Below are positions 16,774 to 24,965 of a DNA stretch of 64,000 nt, piece after piece. Below the pieces are notes generated by a model. It did no database searches and was not told the origin of the DNA. It saw only the letters and a program-made list of their open reading frames with translations. Within the stretch, counting starts at the first letter, position 1. Each line of letters opens with the position of its first letter. A program made the position numbers and the translations under genes. The DNA comes from Streptomyces sp. JHA26 (GTDB lineage: Bacteria; Actinomycetota; Actinomycetes; Streptomycetales; Streptomycetaceae), in the NCBI RefSeq assembly GCF_002005565.1, contig NZ_BDJC01000009.1, forward strand, positions 62,001 to 126,000, in the 5' to 3' direction.

Positions 16774-17457
16774 TCAGCGGGCCGGCACGGACACGCTCAG
16801 GTGTCCGTCCCTCATCTCGGCGACACGGTCGGCCGCGGCCAGATGGGCGTGGTCGTGGGTGACCAGCACGGTGGCCGTGTCCCGCTCGCGGGTGAGGCGG
16901 GTGATCAGGCCGACGACGGCGGCGCCCCGCTCGTGGTCGAGGGCGCTGGTGGGCTCGTCGACCAGCAGCACCCCGGGGTCGTTCATCAGGGCGCGGGCGA
17001 TGTTGACGCGCTGGCGCTGGCCGCCGGAGAGCTGGTGGGGGCGGCGGTCGGCCCGGTCCGCGAGGCCGACGGCGCCGAGCAGGTCCAGCGCGCGCTCCCG
17101 GGCGGCGCGGGGGCTGCGGCCGTCGATGTGGGCCATGGCCTGGAGCTGCTCGGCCGCGGTGAGGGACGGCAGGAGGTTGGGCTGCTGGAAGACGATCCCG
17201 ATGCGGCGCCGGCGCAGGTCGGCCAGCTCGCCGCGGCTCATCCCACCGGTGTCGGCGCCGTCGACGGCGACCGAGCCGGCATCAGGGGTGATGAGGGTCG
17301 CGGCGACGGCCAGCAGGCTGGACTTGCCCGATCCGGAGGGGCCGACGACGGCGGTGAGGCTGCCGCGCGGCACCTCCAGGGTGACGCGGTCCAGGGCGGT
17401 GAGACGGCCGTCGCCGTCGGGGTAGGTCAGGGTGATGCCGGTCAGGTGCAGGCTCAT
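16774..17457 (-). CDS. ABC transporter ATPase (LolD/MacB type)
   Basis: A 227-residue ATPase. Walker A is GPSGSGKSS near residues 39-47, the Q-loop FQQPNLL, the ABC signature LSGGQ, Walker B VLLVDEPTS, and the switch histidine lies in VTHDHAH. The combination with an FtsX-like permease places it in the MacB/LolCDE mechanotransmission class, which moves lipoproteins, peptides or antibiotics across or out of the membrane. It overlaps the permease gene by four bases (ATGA), so the two are translationally coupled. The transporter diverges from a two-component system that probably controls it. Confidence 0.92.
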   Translation of the reverse strand: MSLHLTGITLTYPDGDGRLTALDRVTLEVPRGSLTAVVGPSGSGKSSLLAVAATLITPDAGSVAVDGADTGGMSRGELADLRRRRIGIVFQQPNLLPSLTAAEQLQAMAHIDGRSPRAARERALDLLGAVGLADRADRRPHQLSGGQRQRVNIARALMNDPGVLLVDEPTSALDHERGAAVVGLITRLTRERDTATVLVTHDHAHLAAADRVAEMRDGHLSVSVPAR

Positions 17458-18539
17458 CGGGCGCTCCCCAGGGCGGTCAGCGGATCGACGGACGTGATGC
17501 GGCGGACGGCGAGCGCCGCGCCGAGCCCGCCGAGCAGGATCATCACGGCGGCCGGGACGAGGACGGTGGCGGGTGCCAGGACGAACGGCACCGAGCCGGA
17601 GACCGCGGCGCCGACCGCGACGGCGGCGGCGGTGCCGGCGAGGGTGCCGCCGGCCAGCAGGACGACGGCCTGGCCGAGCGCGTCGCGCAGCAGCCCGGCG
17701 GTGGAGGCGCCCAGGGCCTTCAGGACGGCGGTGTCGCCGCTGCGCTGGATGGTCCACACGGTGAAGAAGGCTCCGACGACCAGGGCGGAGATGACGAACA
17801 GGAAGCCGCGCATCAGTTGCAGGGAGCCGTTCTCGGAAGAATAGGAGCCGATCGCGGACAGGGATTCGTCCTTGGTGACGGTCACGGTGCCCGCCGCCCG
17901 GTCCGTGGCCGCGAGGTCGGCGCCGGGGCCGGTGTCCAGGGCGATCACCGTCGCGACGGGCCCGTCCGCGGCGCCGGCGGGCGGGGCGACCGCCTGCCAG
18001 GTCCGCAGGCTCGTCCACACCACCGGGGTGTGGCTGAAGGAGGCGTCGCCCTCGGTCGCGGCCACGGTCAGCCGCCGGCCGGCGACGGTGACGGTGCCGC
18101 CCGCCCGGACGCCGAGTTCGTCGGCGACGGCGACGGACAGCACCGCCGTACGGTCGTCGATCCGGTCGCCGCCGGGCGCGAGCGGGGAGCCGGGCCGGAC
18201 GCCGAAGACGGACACGCCGGTGCTCCGGTCGCCCGCGCGGGCCCGGGTGGTGGTGATGCCGAGCGGCTCGGCGCCGCGGACACCGGGGGCGCCCGCCCAC
18301 CGGCGCCACTGCGCCTCGGTGACGGCGGAGTCGGCGTACGACAGGTCCTGGCCGCCGCTCGGAGCGGCGAAGGCGATCCGGTCGGCGGGCAGGGACGCGA
18401 CGGCGGAGACGTTCTCCCGGGCCAGGCCCTCGGTCAGTCCGGACAGCAGCCCGACCAGCAGGGTGATCAGTACGACGACGGTTCCCATCAGGGCGAACCG
18501 GCCCTTGGCGAACATCAGGTCTCTCGAGGCGACAAACAC
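17454..18539 (-). CDS. FtsX-like ABC permease (MacB type)
   Basis: A 361-residue membrane subunit. An N-terminal helix (FALMGTVVVLITLLVGLLSG) is followed by a large extracellular domain of about 200 residues and three C-terminal helices, the MacB/FtsX topology. The C-terminal three-helix block begins near GFLFVISALVVGAFF. I start it at GTG 18539, giving MFVASRDLMFAKGRF as in homologues; a TTG 42 bases upstream is in frame but has no ribosome site. First gene of a two-gene operon with the ATPase. Confidence 0.9.
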   Translation of the reverse strand: MFVASRDLMFAKGRFALMGTVVVLITLLVGLLSGLTEGLARENVSAVASLPADRIAFAAPSGGQDLSYADSAVTEAQWRRWAGAPGVRGAEPLGITTTRARAGDRSTGVSVFGVRPGSPLAPGGDRIDDRTAVLSVAVADELGVRAGGTVTVAGRRLTVAATEGDASFSHTPVVWTSLRTWQAVAPPAGAADGPVATVIALDTGPGADLAATDRAAGTVTVTKDESLSAIGSYSSENGSLQLMRGFLFVISALVVGAFFTVWTIQRSGDTAVLKALGASTAGLLRDALGQAVVLLAGGTLAGTAAAVAVGAAVSGSVPFVLAPATVLVPAAVMILLGGLGAALAVRRITSVDPLTALGSAR

Positions 18540-18582
18540 GTCTTCGCCCGGCCTTTCGAAGCGGCGTGGTGGAGGAAACAAG

Positions 18583-18614
18583 GGGGGTGTCGCCGCGGAA
18601 TCGGCGACACCCCC
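18583..18614. repeat. Perfect inverted repeat in the divergent promoter
   Basis: GGGGGTGTCGCCG (18583-18595) and CGGCGACACCCCC (18602-18614) are exact complements, 13 bp each, 6 bases apart, 44 bases before the permease start and 128 before the kinase start. It could be a response-regulator operator or a transcript hairpin in the permease leader. Confidence 0.6.
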
Positions 18615-18742
18615 ACCGTCGTCGTCCGGGGCCGGTCGGGCATCGGTCCTGAGCGGGCACTTCGCGGGCCGAAGGATGCGGGCCGGCCTCTCACTTTCGG
18701 CAGATGCCCGGCCCGCCGGGAGGTCCGTAGGCTGGGACGATC

Positions 18743-19951
18743 GTGAACGCGCTGACTCCCACCCCCCGCTCCCTGGCCTGGGCCATGCACCTGCTCGTGG
18801 CCGGCCTGCTCGCCCTGGTGGCGCTGCGCGCGGTGGCGGACGGCCGGCCGCACGCGCCCGCCGCCGTCGCCGTCGCCGCGGTGCTGGGCGCGGTGTACGC
18901 CGTGGGCCCCACCCTCCCCGCGGTCAGCGCCTCCCGCCGCGCTGCGGCCCTGTGGCTGGCGGCCGTGGGCGTGGTGTGGCTCGTGCTGCTGGCCCTGTCC
19001 GCCGAGGCCGTGTGGCTGGCGTTCCCGCTGTACTTCGTCCAGCTCCATCTGCTGCCGCGCCGGGCCGGGCTGGCCGCGGTGCTGGGCACGGCCGTCGCGG
19101 CGATCACCGCCTTCTCCGTCCACGCGGGCACCTTCACCGCGGCCACCGCGATCGGCCCGGTCCTCGGCGCCGCCGTCGCCGTGGCGGTGGTGTGGGGCTA
19201 CCAGGCGCTGTACCGGGAGAGCGAGCAGCGCCGCCGGCTGATCGAGGAGCTCACCGTCACCCGTGCCGACCTGGCCGACGCCCAGCGTGCCGCGGGCGTC
19301 CTCGAGGAACGCGAGCGTCTGGCCCGGGAGATCCACGACACCCTCGCCCAGGGACTGTCGAGCATCCAGCTGCTGCTGCGCGCCGCCGAGCGGGCCCTGC
19401 CCGGCCGGCCGGAGCCCGCCGTCACCTACGTGGGCCAGGCCCGACAGGCCGCGCTGGACAATCTCGCCGAGGCCCGTCGCTTCGTCGCCGCCCTCTCCCC
19501 GCCCGCGCTGGACGACACTCCCCTGGCCGGCGCGCTGGAGCGGCTGTGCGCCACCACCGCCGACCGGCACCGGCTCGACGTGCGGTTCCGCCTCGCCGGC
19601 CCGCCCCGCCCGCTGCCGACGGCGCAGGAGGTCGCCCTGCTGCGCGTCGCCCAGTCGGGCCTGGCCAACACGGTGGGGCACGCACGGGCCGGCACGGCCG
19701 AGGTCACCCTGAGCTATCTCGGCGACGCGGTCGTCCTCGGTGTCGTGGACGACGGCGTGGGCTTCGACCCGGCCACCGTGCGGGTGCCCGGCGCGGACGG
19801 CGGTGGCGGGTTCGGGCTGGCCGCCATGCGGGCCCGCGTACGCGCCGTCGGCGGCACGCTCACCGTCGAGTCCGCCCCCGGGCAGGGCACCGCGCTGTCC
19901 GCCCGGCTTCCCTCCACCCCCACCGACGACGATCCGGAGGACCGGCCGTGA
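18743..19951 (+). CDS. Sensor histidine kinase (NarL-type partner)
   Basis: A 402-residue kinase of the HisKA_3 class. Five or six hydrophobic segments fill residues 10-155 without a large extracellular loop, suggesting sensing within the membrane. A coiled linker (REIHDT preceded by Arg/Glu-rich helix, 158-195) leads to the phospho-acceptor His198 in AREIHDTLAQGLSS, then an ATPase domain with GVVDDGVGFDP and GGFGLAAMRARV. GTG start at 18743. The stop overlaps the regulator's GTG by four bases. The divergent MacB-like exporter is the likely target, as in many antibiotic-sensing actinobacterial modules. Confidence 0.93.
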   Translation: MNALTPTPRSLAWAMHLLVAGLLALVALRAVADGRPHAPAAVAVAAVLGAVYAVGPTLPAVSASRRAAALWLAAVGVVWLVLLALSAEAVWLAFPLYFVQLHLLPRRAGLAAVLGTAVAAITAFSVHAGTFTAATAIGPVLGAAVAVAVVWGYQALYRESEQRRRLIEELTVTRADLADAQRAAGVLEERERLAREIHDTLAQGLSSIQLLLRAAERALPGRPEPAVTYVGQARQAALDNLAEARRFVAALSPPALDDTPLAGALERLCATTADRHRLDVRFRLAGPPRPLPTAQEVALLRVAQSGLANTVGHARAGTAEVTLSYLGDAVVLGVVDDGVGFDPATVRVPGADGGGGFGLAAMRARVRAVGGTLTVESAPGQGTALSARLPSTPTDDDPEDRP

Positions 19952-20592
19952 CCGAGACCGCCCCGACGCCCATCCGGCTGCTGCTCGCCGACGACCACCC
20001 CGTCGTCCGGGCGGGGCTGCGCGCGGTGCTGGAGACCGAGGAGGGCATCACCGTGGTCGCGGAGGCGGCGACCGCGGAGGAGGCCGTCGTCCGGGCCGGC
20101 CCCGGTGACGTCGACGTCGTCCTGATGGATCTCCAGTTCGGCAAGGGCATGAACGGCGCCGAGGCCACGGCCGCCATCACCGCGCGTCCGGGCGCCCCGC
20201 GCGTCCTGATCGTCACGACGTACGACACCGACGCCGACACGCTGCCCGCCATCGAGGCCGGCGCCACCGGGTACCTGCTCAAGGACGCGCCGCCGGAGGA
20301 GCTGGCCGCCGCCGTGCGCACCGCCGCGACGGGCCGGACCACGCTCGCCCCCGCCGTCGCGGACCGGCTCATGACCCGGCTGCGCGAGCCGCACACCTCG
20401 CTGACCCGTCGTGAGACGGAGGTCCTCGCGCTGGTCGCCGAGGGGCTGTCCAACCAGCATGTCGCGGACCGGCTGCACCTGACCGAGGGCACGGTGAAGT
20501 CCCATCTGGCCCGCGTCTACGCCAAACTGGGCGTCGACTCCCGCACGGCCGCGGTCGCCGCCGCCACCGGCCTCGGTCTCATCCGGCGCTGA
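19948..20592 (+). CDS. NarL/LuxR-type response regulator
   Basis: A 214-residue regulator. The receiver domain carries the acidic pair in LLLADDHPVV (Asp15/16), phospho-acceptor Asp61 (VVLMDLQF) and a conserved Lys (YLLKDAPPEE). The C-terminal LuxR helix-turn-helix reads LTRRETEVLALVAEGLSNQ with recognition helix LTEGTVKSHLARVY. GTG start overlaps the kinase stop (GTGA), indicating coupling. Expected to bind the divergent kinase/permease intergenic region. Confidence 0.95.
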   Translation: MTETAPTPIRLLLADDHPVVRAGLRAVLETEEGITVVAEAATAEEAVVRAGPGDVDVVLMDLQFGKGMNGAEATAAITARPGAPRVLIVTTYDTDADTLPAIEAGATGYLLKDAPPEELAAAVRTAATGRTTLAPAVADRLMTRLREPHTSLTRRETEVLALVAEGLSNQHVADRLHLTEGTVKSHLARVYAKLGVDSRTAAVAAATGLGLIRR

Positions 20593-20603
20593 GCCGGGCC
20601 GGT

Positions 20604-21513
20604 TCAGCGCGCCTCGGTGCGCAGGCCCGGCAGTGCGGCGGCGGTCAGGGGAAGGGGGGGCGTCGTCCGGGTCGACGAGGACGACGGTGCAATCGGCGGC
20701 GTGGGTGAGCGCGCTGGTGAAGCTGCCGTCGGCGAACTGCGCGACGGGGCCGCGCGGGGACCGGCCGACGGCGACCGTGCGGGCCCGCACCTCGGCGGCG
20801 TGCCGGGCCAGCGCCCGTCCGGCCGCGGCGTGGTCGCCGACGCCGGTGAGGATCTGGCCGGTGGCGGCGATGCCGAGGCCGGTCAGCCGCTCGAGGTGCG
20901 CGGTGACCGCCCGGCGGGCCTCGGCGTCGGTCTCGGTGTCGACGGCCTGTTCCTCGACCACGGCGGTCCGCCGGACGTGGACCACTTCGAGGGGGTTGCC
21001 GGTGTCGCGGGCGAGACGCGCCGCCGTGTCCACGATGGAGGCGGCCCGGTCGTGGGCGCCCACGGCGACGACGACGGGCGGTACGCCGGTCGTGGCCGGG
21101 GTGCCGACGGCGGTGAACGTCGGCGTCGCGGGCTCGCCGTCGGCGGTGCCGGTCTCGGCCCGGCGGAGCAGGCGGTGGCCGCCGGCCAGGACGGGGACGG
21201 CGAGGACGAAGGTGGCGGCACCGAGGTAGAAGGGGACGCTCAGGCCGGTGACGGCGGCGAGCCTTCCGGCGACGTAGGGGGCGAGGCCGCCGCCGATGAG
21301 GCGGAGGAAGCCGTACGCAAAGGACGCCACGGGGGCGCTCGACCGGCGGCACGAGCATGACGGCCTGCGTGGTCAGGGTGTTGTTGATGCCGATGAAGGC
21401 GCCGCTGACGACGACCGCGACGATGACCGTGGTCGGGTCGGTGACGCCGGCCGCGATGACCGCCATGACGATGCCGAGGTGGCGGTCGCGGAGCCCGCGG
21501 CGGGCATGTCCAT
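20604..21513 (-). pseudogene. Frameshifted, truncated MFS permease with C-terminal Usp domain
   Basis: Read on the minus strand, membrane helices resembling the second half of an MFS carrier (HLGIVMAVIAAG, VSGAFIGINNTLTTQAVML) run up to PPVERP, then the frame is lost at a run of five bases at 21331-21335. It resumes one frame over as APVASFAYGFLRLIGGGLAP. A universal stress protein domain follows (VVVAVGAHDRAA, VAVGRSPRGPVAQFADGSF, DCTVVLVDPDD). A second slip in a seven-base run at 20654-20660 would restore the natural end LPLTAAALPGLRTEAR and stop at 20604. The first half of the carrier is absent although an ATG and an operator-like palindrome remain upstream. Homopolymer slips could be sequencing errors; the deletion could not. 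Confidence 0.75.
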
Positions 21514-21525
21514 GAGCGCATGATG

Positions 21526-21535
21526 CATCTAGATG
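21526..21535. promoter_or_regulatory. Palindrome upstream of the MFS-Usp pseudogene
   Basis: CATCTAGATG, in an unusually AT-rich stretch (TGATGCATCTAGATGTAGTA) just before the pseudogene's ATG at 21513. It looks like a surviving repressor operator of the MarR/PadR/TetR sort; the regulator is not in view. Confidence 0.45.
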
Positions 21536-21691
21536 TAGTACGAAACAAGATGGTCGCGCTTCGGCGCCGGTGCCCGAGCTGAGCCGCAGGCCGGTGGTCA
21601 CGCGGAACGACCTCCTCGAGCCGCCGGCCCACCCGACTCGGGCGGGACGTGCGGGACGAGTGGGGCGTTTGCCCCTTTCTCGTCGGGTAAC

Positions 21692-21705
21692 TCCGGAATT
21701 CCGGA
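21692..21705. promoter_or_regulatory. Perfect 14-bp palindrome upstream of the gene at 21765
   Basis: TCCGGAATTCCGGA, 59 bases before the ATG at 21765. It is a possible operator or promoter-region site; no regulator is assigned. Confidence 0.35.
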
Positions 21706-21764
21706 CGCCGACCCGACACGGCATACGGCGTCGACGCTGCTGGACGGTGATTCCAGGAGGCGCG

Positions 21765-22169
21765 ATGTGGTGGAACCGCAGGCACAGGAAGGGCCGCCGG
21801 GCCGCACGGGCCGTTCCCGTGGAGCTGTGCGATCTGTGCGCCAAGGTGTTCCCCGAGGACGAGGCCGTGCGCGGATACGTGCCGGACTCCTCCTCCGCGC
21901 ACGCGACCGACGAGTGGTTCGACGGACTGCGGCTCATCACCGCGTGCTGCGACGACCACTTCGACATGGTCAAGGACGGTTACCAGGACCGGCCCTTCGT
22001 GCAGGAGGAACTCTGGGCGGCGAAACTGACCCGCGCGCTGGCCACGGGGCCGCCGACGCTCTCCATGGACCAGCTCGCGTGCCGGACGGGTCTGCGCGAA
22101 CCGCAGATCCGCCGCGCGATCGCCTGGCACAACGAGCAGATGCGACAGAGGCAGCGCACGGACCCCTGA
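21765..22169 (+). CDS. Small cysteine-containing hypothetical protein
   Basis: A 134-residue cytosolic protein of unknown function. A basic N terminus (WWNRRHRKGRRAARA) precedes a CDLC pair near residues 22-25, and a second CC pair lies in LITACCDDHF, so four cysteines plus the following histidine could form a zinc site. The C-terminal half looks helical and resembles a winged or helix-turn-helix segment (MDQLACRTGLREPQIRRAIA). Start ATG has a textbook AGGAGG four bases upstream. It could be a zinc-bearing DNA-binding protein; this is inference from the pattern only. Confidence 0.75.
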   Translation: MWWNRRHRKGRRAARAVPVELCDLCAKVFPEDEAVRGYVPDSSSAHATDEWFDGLRLITACCDDHFDMVKDGYQDRPFVQEELWAAKLTRALATGPPTLSMDQLACRTGLREPQIRRAIAWHNEQMRQRQRTDP

Positions 22170-22202
22170 ACCGGACGCGGCCGCCCCTTCCGCACCCGCC
22201 GG

Positions 22203-23345
22203 TCAGGACGGCCGCGTGCCGTGGACCCGGTAGGGCTCCGCGTCGGCCCACTTGACGTCCAGACCGAGTCCCGGCCGTCCGGTGTCGGGCCGCAGGGTCC
22301 CGCCGACGGGCGGCAGGGTGCCGTCGAACAGCAGGCGCTCGACGCGCACGTGGTCGTGGAAGTACTCCAGGTGCCGCAGTCTGCGTACGGCGCAGAAGGC
22401 GTGGGCGGAGACCGCCGGGGCGCAGTGCGCGGACAGGTCGAGGTGCCGGGCGGCGGACAACCCGGCGACCTCCAGCACGCCCGTGATGCCCCCGCACCGG
22501 GTGACGTCGGCCTGGAGGCAGTCCACGGCGGGGCCGTCGACGAGGCCGACGAAGTCCTGCGCGGTGAAGGCGTACTCCCCCGCCGCGATCTCCAGGCGCT
22601 CCGGTCCCCGGTCGCGCAGCATCCGCAGCCCCTCCAGGTCGGCGGAGGTGACGGGTTCCTCGAACCAGCGCACGTCCCACTCGTCGTGGAACCTGCGCGC
22701 CCAGTACAGGGCCTCCTTGCGGCCGAGCGCGCCGTTGGCGTCGGTGAACAGTTCGGTCCCGTCGCCGACCGCCTCGCGTGCGGCGGTCAGGCGCCGCGGG
22801 TCGGCCTCCGGCTCCCGCGAGGTCTTCAGCTTCACCCGCCCGATGCCCTGCTCCACCCAGCCGGCGAGCTGGCCGGCGAGGCGGTCCGGCGAGTAGTTGG
22901 TGAAGCCGCCGCTGCCGTAGACGGGCACGCGGTCGTGGCAGGCCGGCAGGAGGTGCACCAGCGGAAGGTCCAGCAGCCTCGCCTTGAGGTCCCACAGCGC
23001 CACGTCGACGGCGGACAGGGCCATGGTCCCGACACCGGGACGACCGGCGTTGCGGATCCGTGCGCCCATCCGCTCCCACAGTGCCGGCGGCGAGGAGACG
23101 GGGCCTCCCCCGATCACCGGCGCCAGTTGCGAGCGCACGAACGCGGCGACCGACGTGTCCCCGTAGGTGTACCCCAGCCCGGTCCGTCCGCCGGCGTGCA
23201 CCCGGACCAGGACCAGGGTGGTGGAGTCCCATTCGAGCGTGCCGTCCTGCTCCCTGCCCTCCGGCCCGTCGGTGGGGACCTCGAAGGCGTGGACGTCGAC
23301 CGTGTCGATGGTGCAGCCGCCCAGTCCCGCCGTGTCGTCCGGCAT
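22203..23345 (-). CDS. Enolase-superfamily protein, mandelate racemase subgroup
   Basis: A 380-residue enzyme with an N-terminal capping domain and a TIM-barrel carrying a full mandelate-racemase-type active site: Lys172/Lys174 (RVKLKTS), metal ligands Asp202 (TDANG), Glu230 (WFEEP) and Glu257 (AAGEY), and the Asp280/His307 dyad (LQADVT, SAHCAP). Every residue of the mandelate racemase set (K164, K166, D195, E221, E247, D270, H297) is present with similar spacing. The family includes mandelate racemase and acid-sugar dehydratases; the substrate cannot be read from sequence. ATG at 23345 is chosen because the upstream frame runs into relic DNA. Confidence 0.88.
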   Translation of the reverse strand: MPDDTAGLGGCTIDTVDVHAFEVPTDGPEGREQDGTLEWDSTTLVLVRVHAGGRTGLGYTYGDTSVAAFVRSQLAPVIGGGPVSSPPALWERMGARIRNAGRPGVGTMALSAVDVALWDLKARLLDLPLVHLLPACHDRVPVYGSGGFTNYSPDRLAGQLAGWVEQGIGRVKLKTSREPEADPRRLTAAREAVGDGTELFTDANGALGRKEALYWARRFHDEWDVRWFEEPVTSADLEGLRMLRDRGPERLEIAAGEYAFTAQDFVGLVDGPAVDCLQADVTRCGGITGVLEVAGLSAARHLDLSAHCAPAVSAHAFCAVRRLRHLEYFHDHVRVERLLFDGTLPPVGGTLRPDTGRPGLGLDVKWADAEPYRVHGTRPS

Positions 23346-23414
23346 CAGTGGCGCCCGGGGAGGCGTTCCGTGACCCCGGCGGGTCCTGGGCGGACGCCCG
23401 CGGCGGCGACGAGC

Positions 23415-23722
23415 GACGACCGCTCCCGTCGGCCCACCACCGGCCGATGGTCGGGCTTCGCGTCGTACGGGCCGTTCGGCGGACGCACCGCACCCGCACC
23501 CGAGGCCGCCGCACAGCGACCCGCCGCACCGGTGGACCTCGCGTGCGCGCACGCCGGGAACGCGGCCGTCCCCTCGTACCGCCCCTGAACGGACTCCGGG
23601 CCGCCCCTCGCCCGGTCGAACGCACCAGGCGGACCGTCGGCGCCGTCACCCGGACGGCCGTGGGCCCTTCCGGCGCCCCACTCGGCCGGGCGCTGCGGAA
23701 CGTGGTCGGCCACCAGCGTCAT
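23415..23722 (-). pseudogene. Relic of a pyruvate-oxidase-like gene (5' third)
   Basis: This segment aligns with the first 317 bases of the intact gene at 26114-27916: ATG at 23722 corresponds to ATG at 27916. Aligned by eye, roughly 255 bases run without a gap, then one 9-base deletion. Protein matches include PGDG, GAFDRA, CAHA, GAV and YDAK with HRPVV. By my count over 196 bases there are 39 differences, 29 with G or C in the relic against A or T in the parent and 6 the other way. The frame has no stop but loses ThDP-enzyme residues, such as the Glu in HEEM (now YEGT). Homology stops near 23415, next to the enolase gene. Confidence 0.85.
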
Positions 23723-24086
23723 CACGTACTCCTTCGGCGGCACTCCCGCCGCCCCCCTCCAGCGGGTGACCCACGGGCGGGACGCGTAAACAGGGTGAAC
23801 AGGGGAGGGGAACCACCACGCGTGCCGGTCGTGCGGTGGCGTCGGAGCGCGTCGTCGTCCAGCCTGATCACTGTCCTGATGTCGTCCGGGTTCTGCGGCT
23901 CGCCGCCCCGGACCGGGTCTCCCGGTCCGTTCCGCCCGTACGGAGGCCTCTCCACGGAGGTCCTTCCTTCCGCGGCTCCGGGCTGTGCGGACGGGTGCGC
24001 GTACGGGCGTCGCGTTTGTCCCGCGGCCCCCGGGTCACTCAGTCCCCCATCGGCGAGCCAGTCCGAGGACCGCCCGAGGAGCACCC
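23723..24086. other. Gap upstream of the YihY gene
   Basis: About 360 bases with no convincing gene. The part next to the relic does not match the region upstream of the intact parent gene, so only the coding end was copied or kept. The segment GCGTAAACAGGGTGAACAGG near 23786 is locally AT-richer and could be promoter DNA. The ribosome site GAGGAG for the next gene is at the right edge. Confidence 0.45.
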
Positions 24087-24887
24087 GTGAACCGGTACCG
24101 GCGCCCCTTCCTTCGTCTGTGGGACCGGTTGGCCGCGTCCGCGCTGGTCCGGCGCGGACGGGACCTGGAGCTGATGCACCGGGCGATGGGCTTCGCCACG
24201 CTGGCCCTGGTCACGCTGGCGCCGCTGCTGATCGTGGTGGCCGCCGCCGATCCCCTGGGACACGGTGGCTTCGCGTCGTGGCTGGCCGACGGCATGGGAC
24301 TGTCCGGCCGGTCCGCGAAGGTGCTGACGGACATCATCAGCCCGCCGACCAAGGTGGTCGGCACCACGAGCGTGTGGGGCGGTATCGCCCTCGCCGTCTT
24401 CGGCGTGTCCTTCGCGGCGAGCGTGCAGAACGGCTACGAACGCATCTGGGGTCTGCCGTCCGGCCCCTGGCACCGGGTCTGGCGACAGCTGACCTGGGTG
24501 ATCGCCCTGACCGCGTACCTGTACCAGGAGGTGCAGACCCGTACCGCTCTGCACGGCTCGGTGCGGATCGGTCTCTCCACATCGGTCGGCATGCTCTTCT
24601 TCTGGTGGGGGCAGCACTTCCTGCTGGGCGGGCAGATCCGCTGGCGGGACCTGCTGCCGGGGGCGCTGGCCACCATGGTGGGCCTGGTCGGCCTGCGCGG
24701 TTTCTCCTACCTCGTCTTCACCCCGCTGATCCTCGACAACGCGATCAGTTACGGCGCGGTCGGCATCGTGCTCGTGGTGGAGTCCTGGCTCATCGGGGTC
24801 GGGTTCGTCGTCTTCGGCGGTGCGATGGTCGGCCACTGGTTCTGCGAGCACCACTGGTGGACGCGGACCATCGATCGGGAGCGGTGA
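24087..24887 (+). CDS. YihY/BrkB-family inner membrane protein
   Basis: A 266-residue membrane protein with about six hydrophobic segments (for example ATLALVTLAPLLIVVAAA, GIALAVFGVSFAASV and the C-terminal VGIVLVVESWLIGVGFVVF). The conserved central motif around NGYERIWGLP and the DLLPGALATMVG loop match the YihY/BrkB family, once misnamed ribonuclease BN. Function is not established; some members are linked to envelope integrity or serum resistance. GTG at 24087 has GAGGAG upstream. Monocistronic with a clear terminator. Confidence 0.85.
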   Translation: MNRYRRPFLRLWDRLAASALVRRGRDLELMHRAMGFATLALVTLAPLLIVVAAADPLGHGGFASWLADGMGLSGRSAKVLTDIISPPTKVVGTTSVWGGIALAVFGVSFAASVQNGYERIWGLPSGPWHRVWRQLTWVIALTAYLYQEVQTRTALHGSVRIGLSTSVGMLFFWWGQHFLLGGQIRWRDLLPGALATMVGLVGLRGFSYLVFTPLILDNAISYGAVGIVLVVESWLIGVGFVVFGGAMVGHWFCEHHWWTRTIDRER

Positions 24888-24903
24888 TCCGGTGCGGTCG
24901 AAC

Positions 24904-24935
24904 GCGCCCGGACGGCCGGTGGCCCGTCCGGGCGC
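24904..24935. terminator. Bidirectional hairpin between YihY and SDR genes
   Basis: A perfect 12-bp stem, GCGCCCGGACGG / CCGTCCGGGCGC, with an 8-base loop, between convergent genes. Confidence 0.75.
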
Positions 24936-24965
24936 TTCCCCGGGGAGGCGGGGCGCACGACGGCG

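Noticed and set aside
23345..23743. The 132-codon minus-strand frame as a functional gene
   Set aside because: It is open, but its first two thirds match a ThDP enzyme with key residues lost, and the rest overlaps unrelated DNA up to the enolase start; a relic explains it better.
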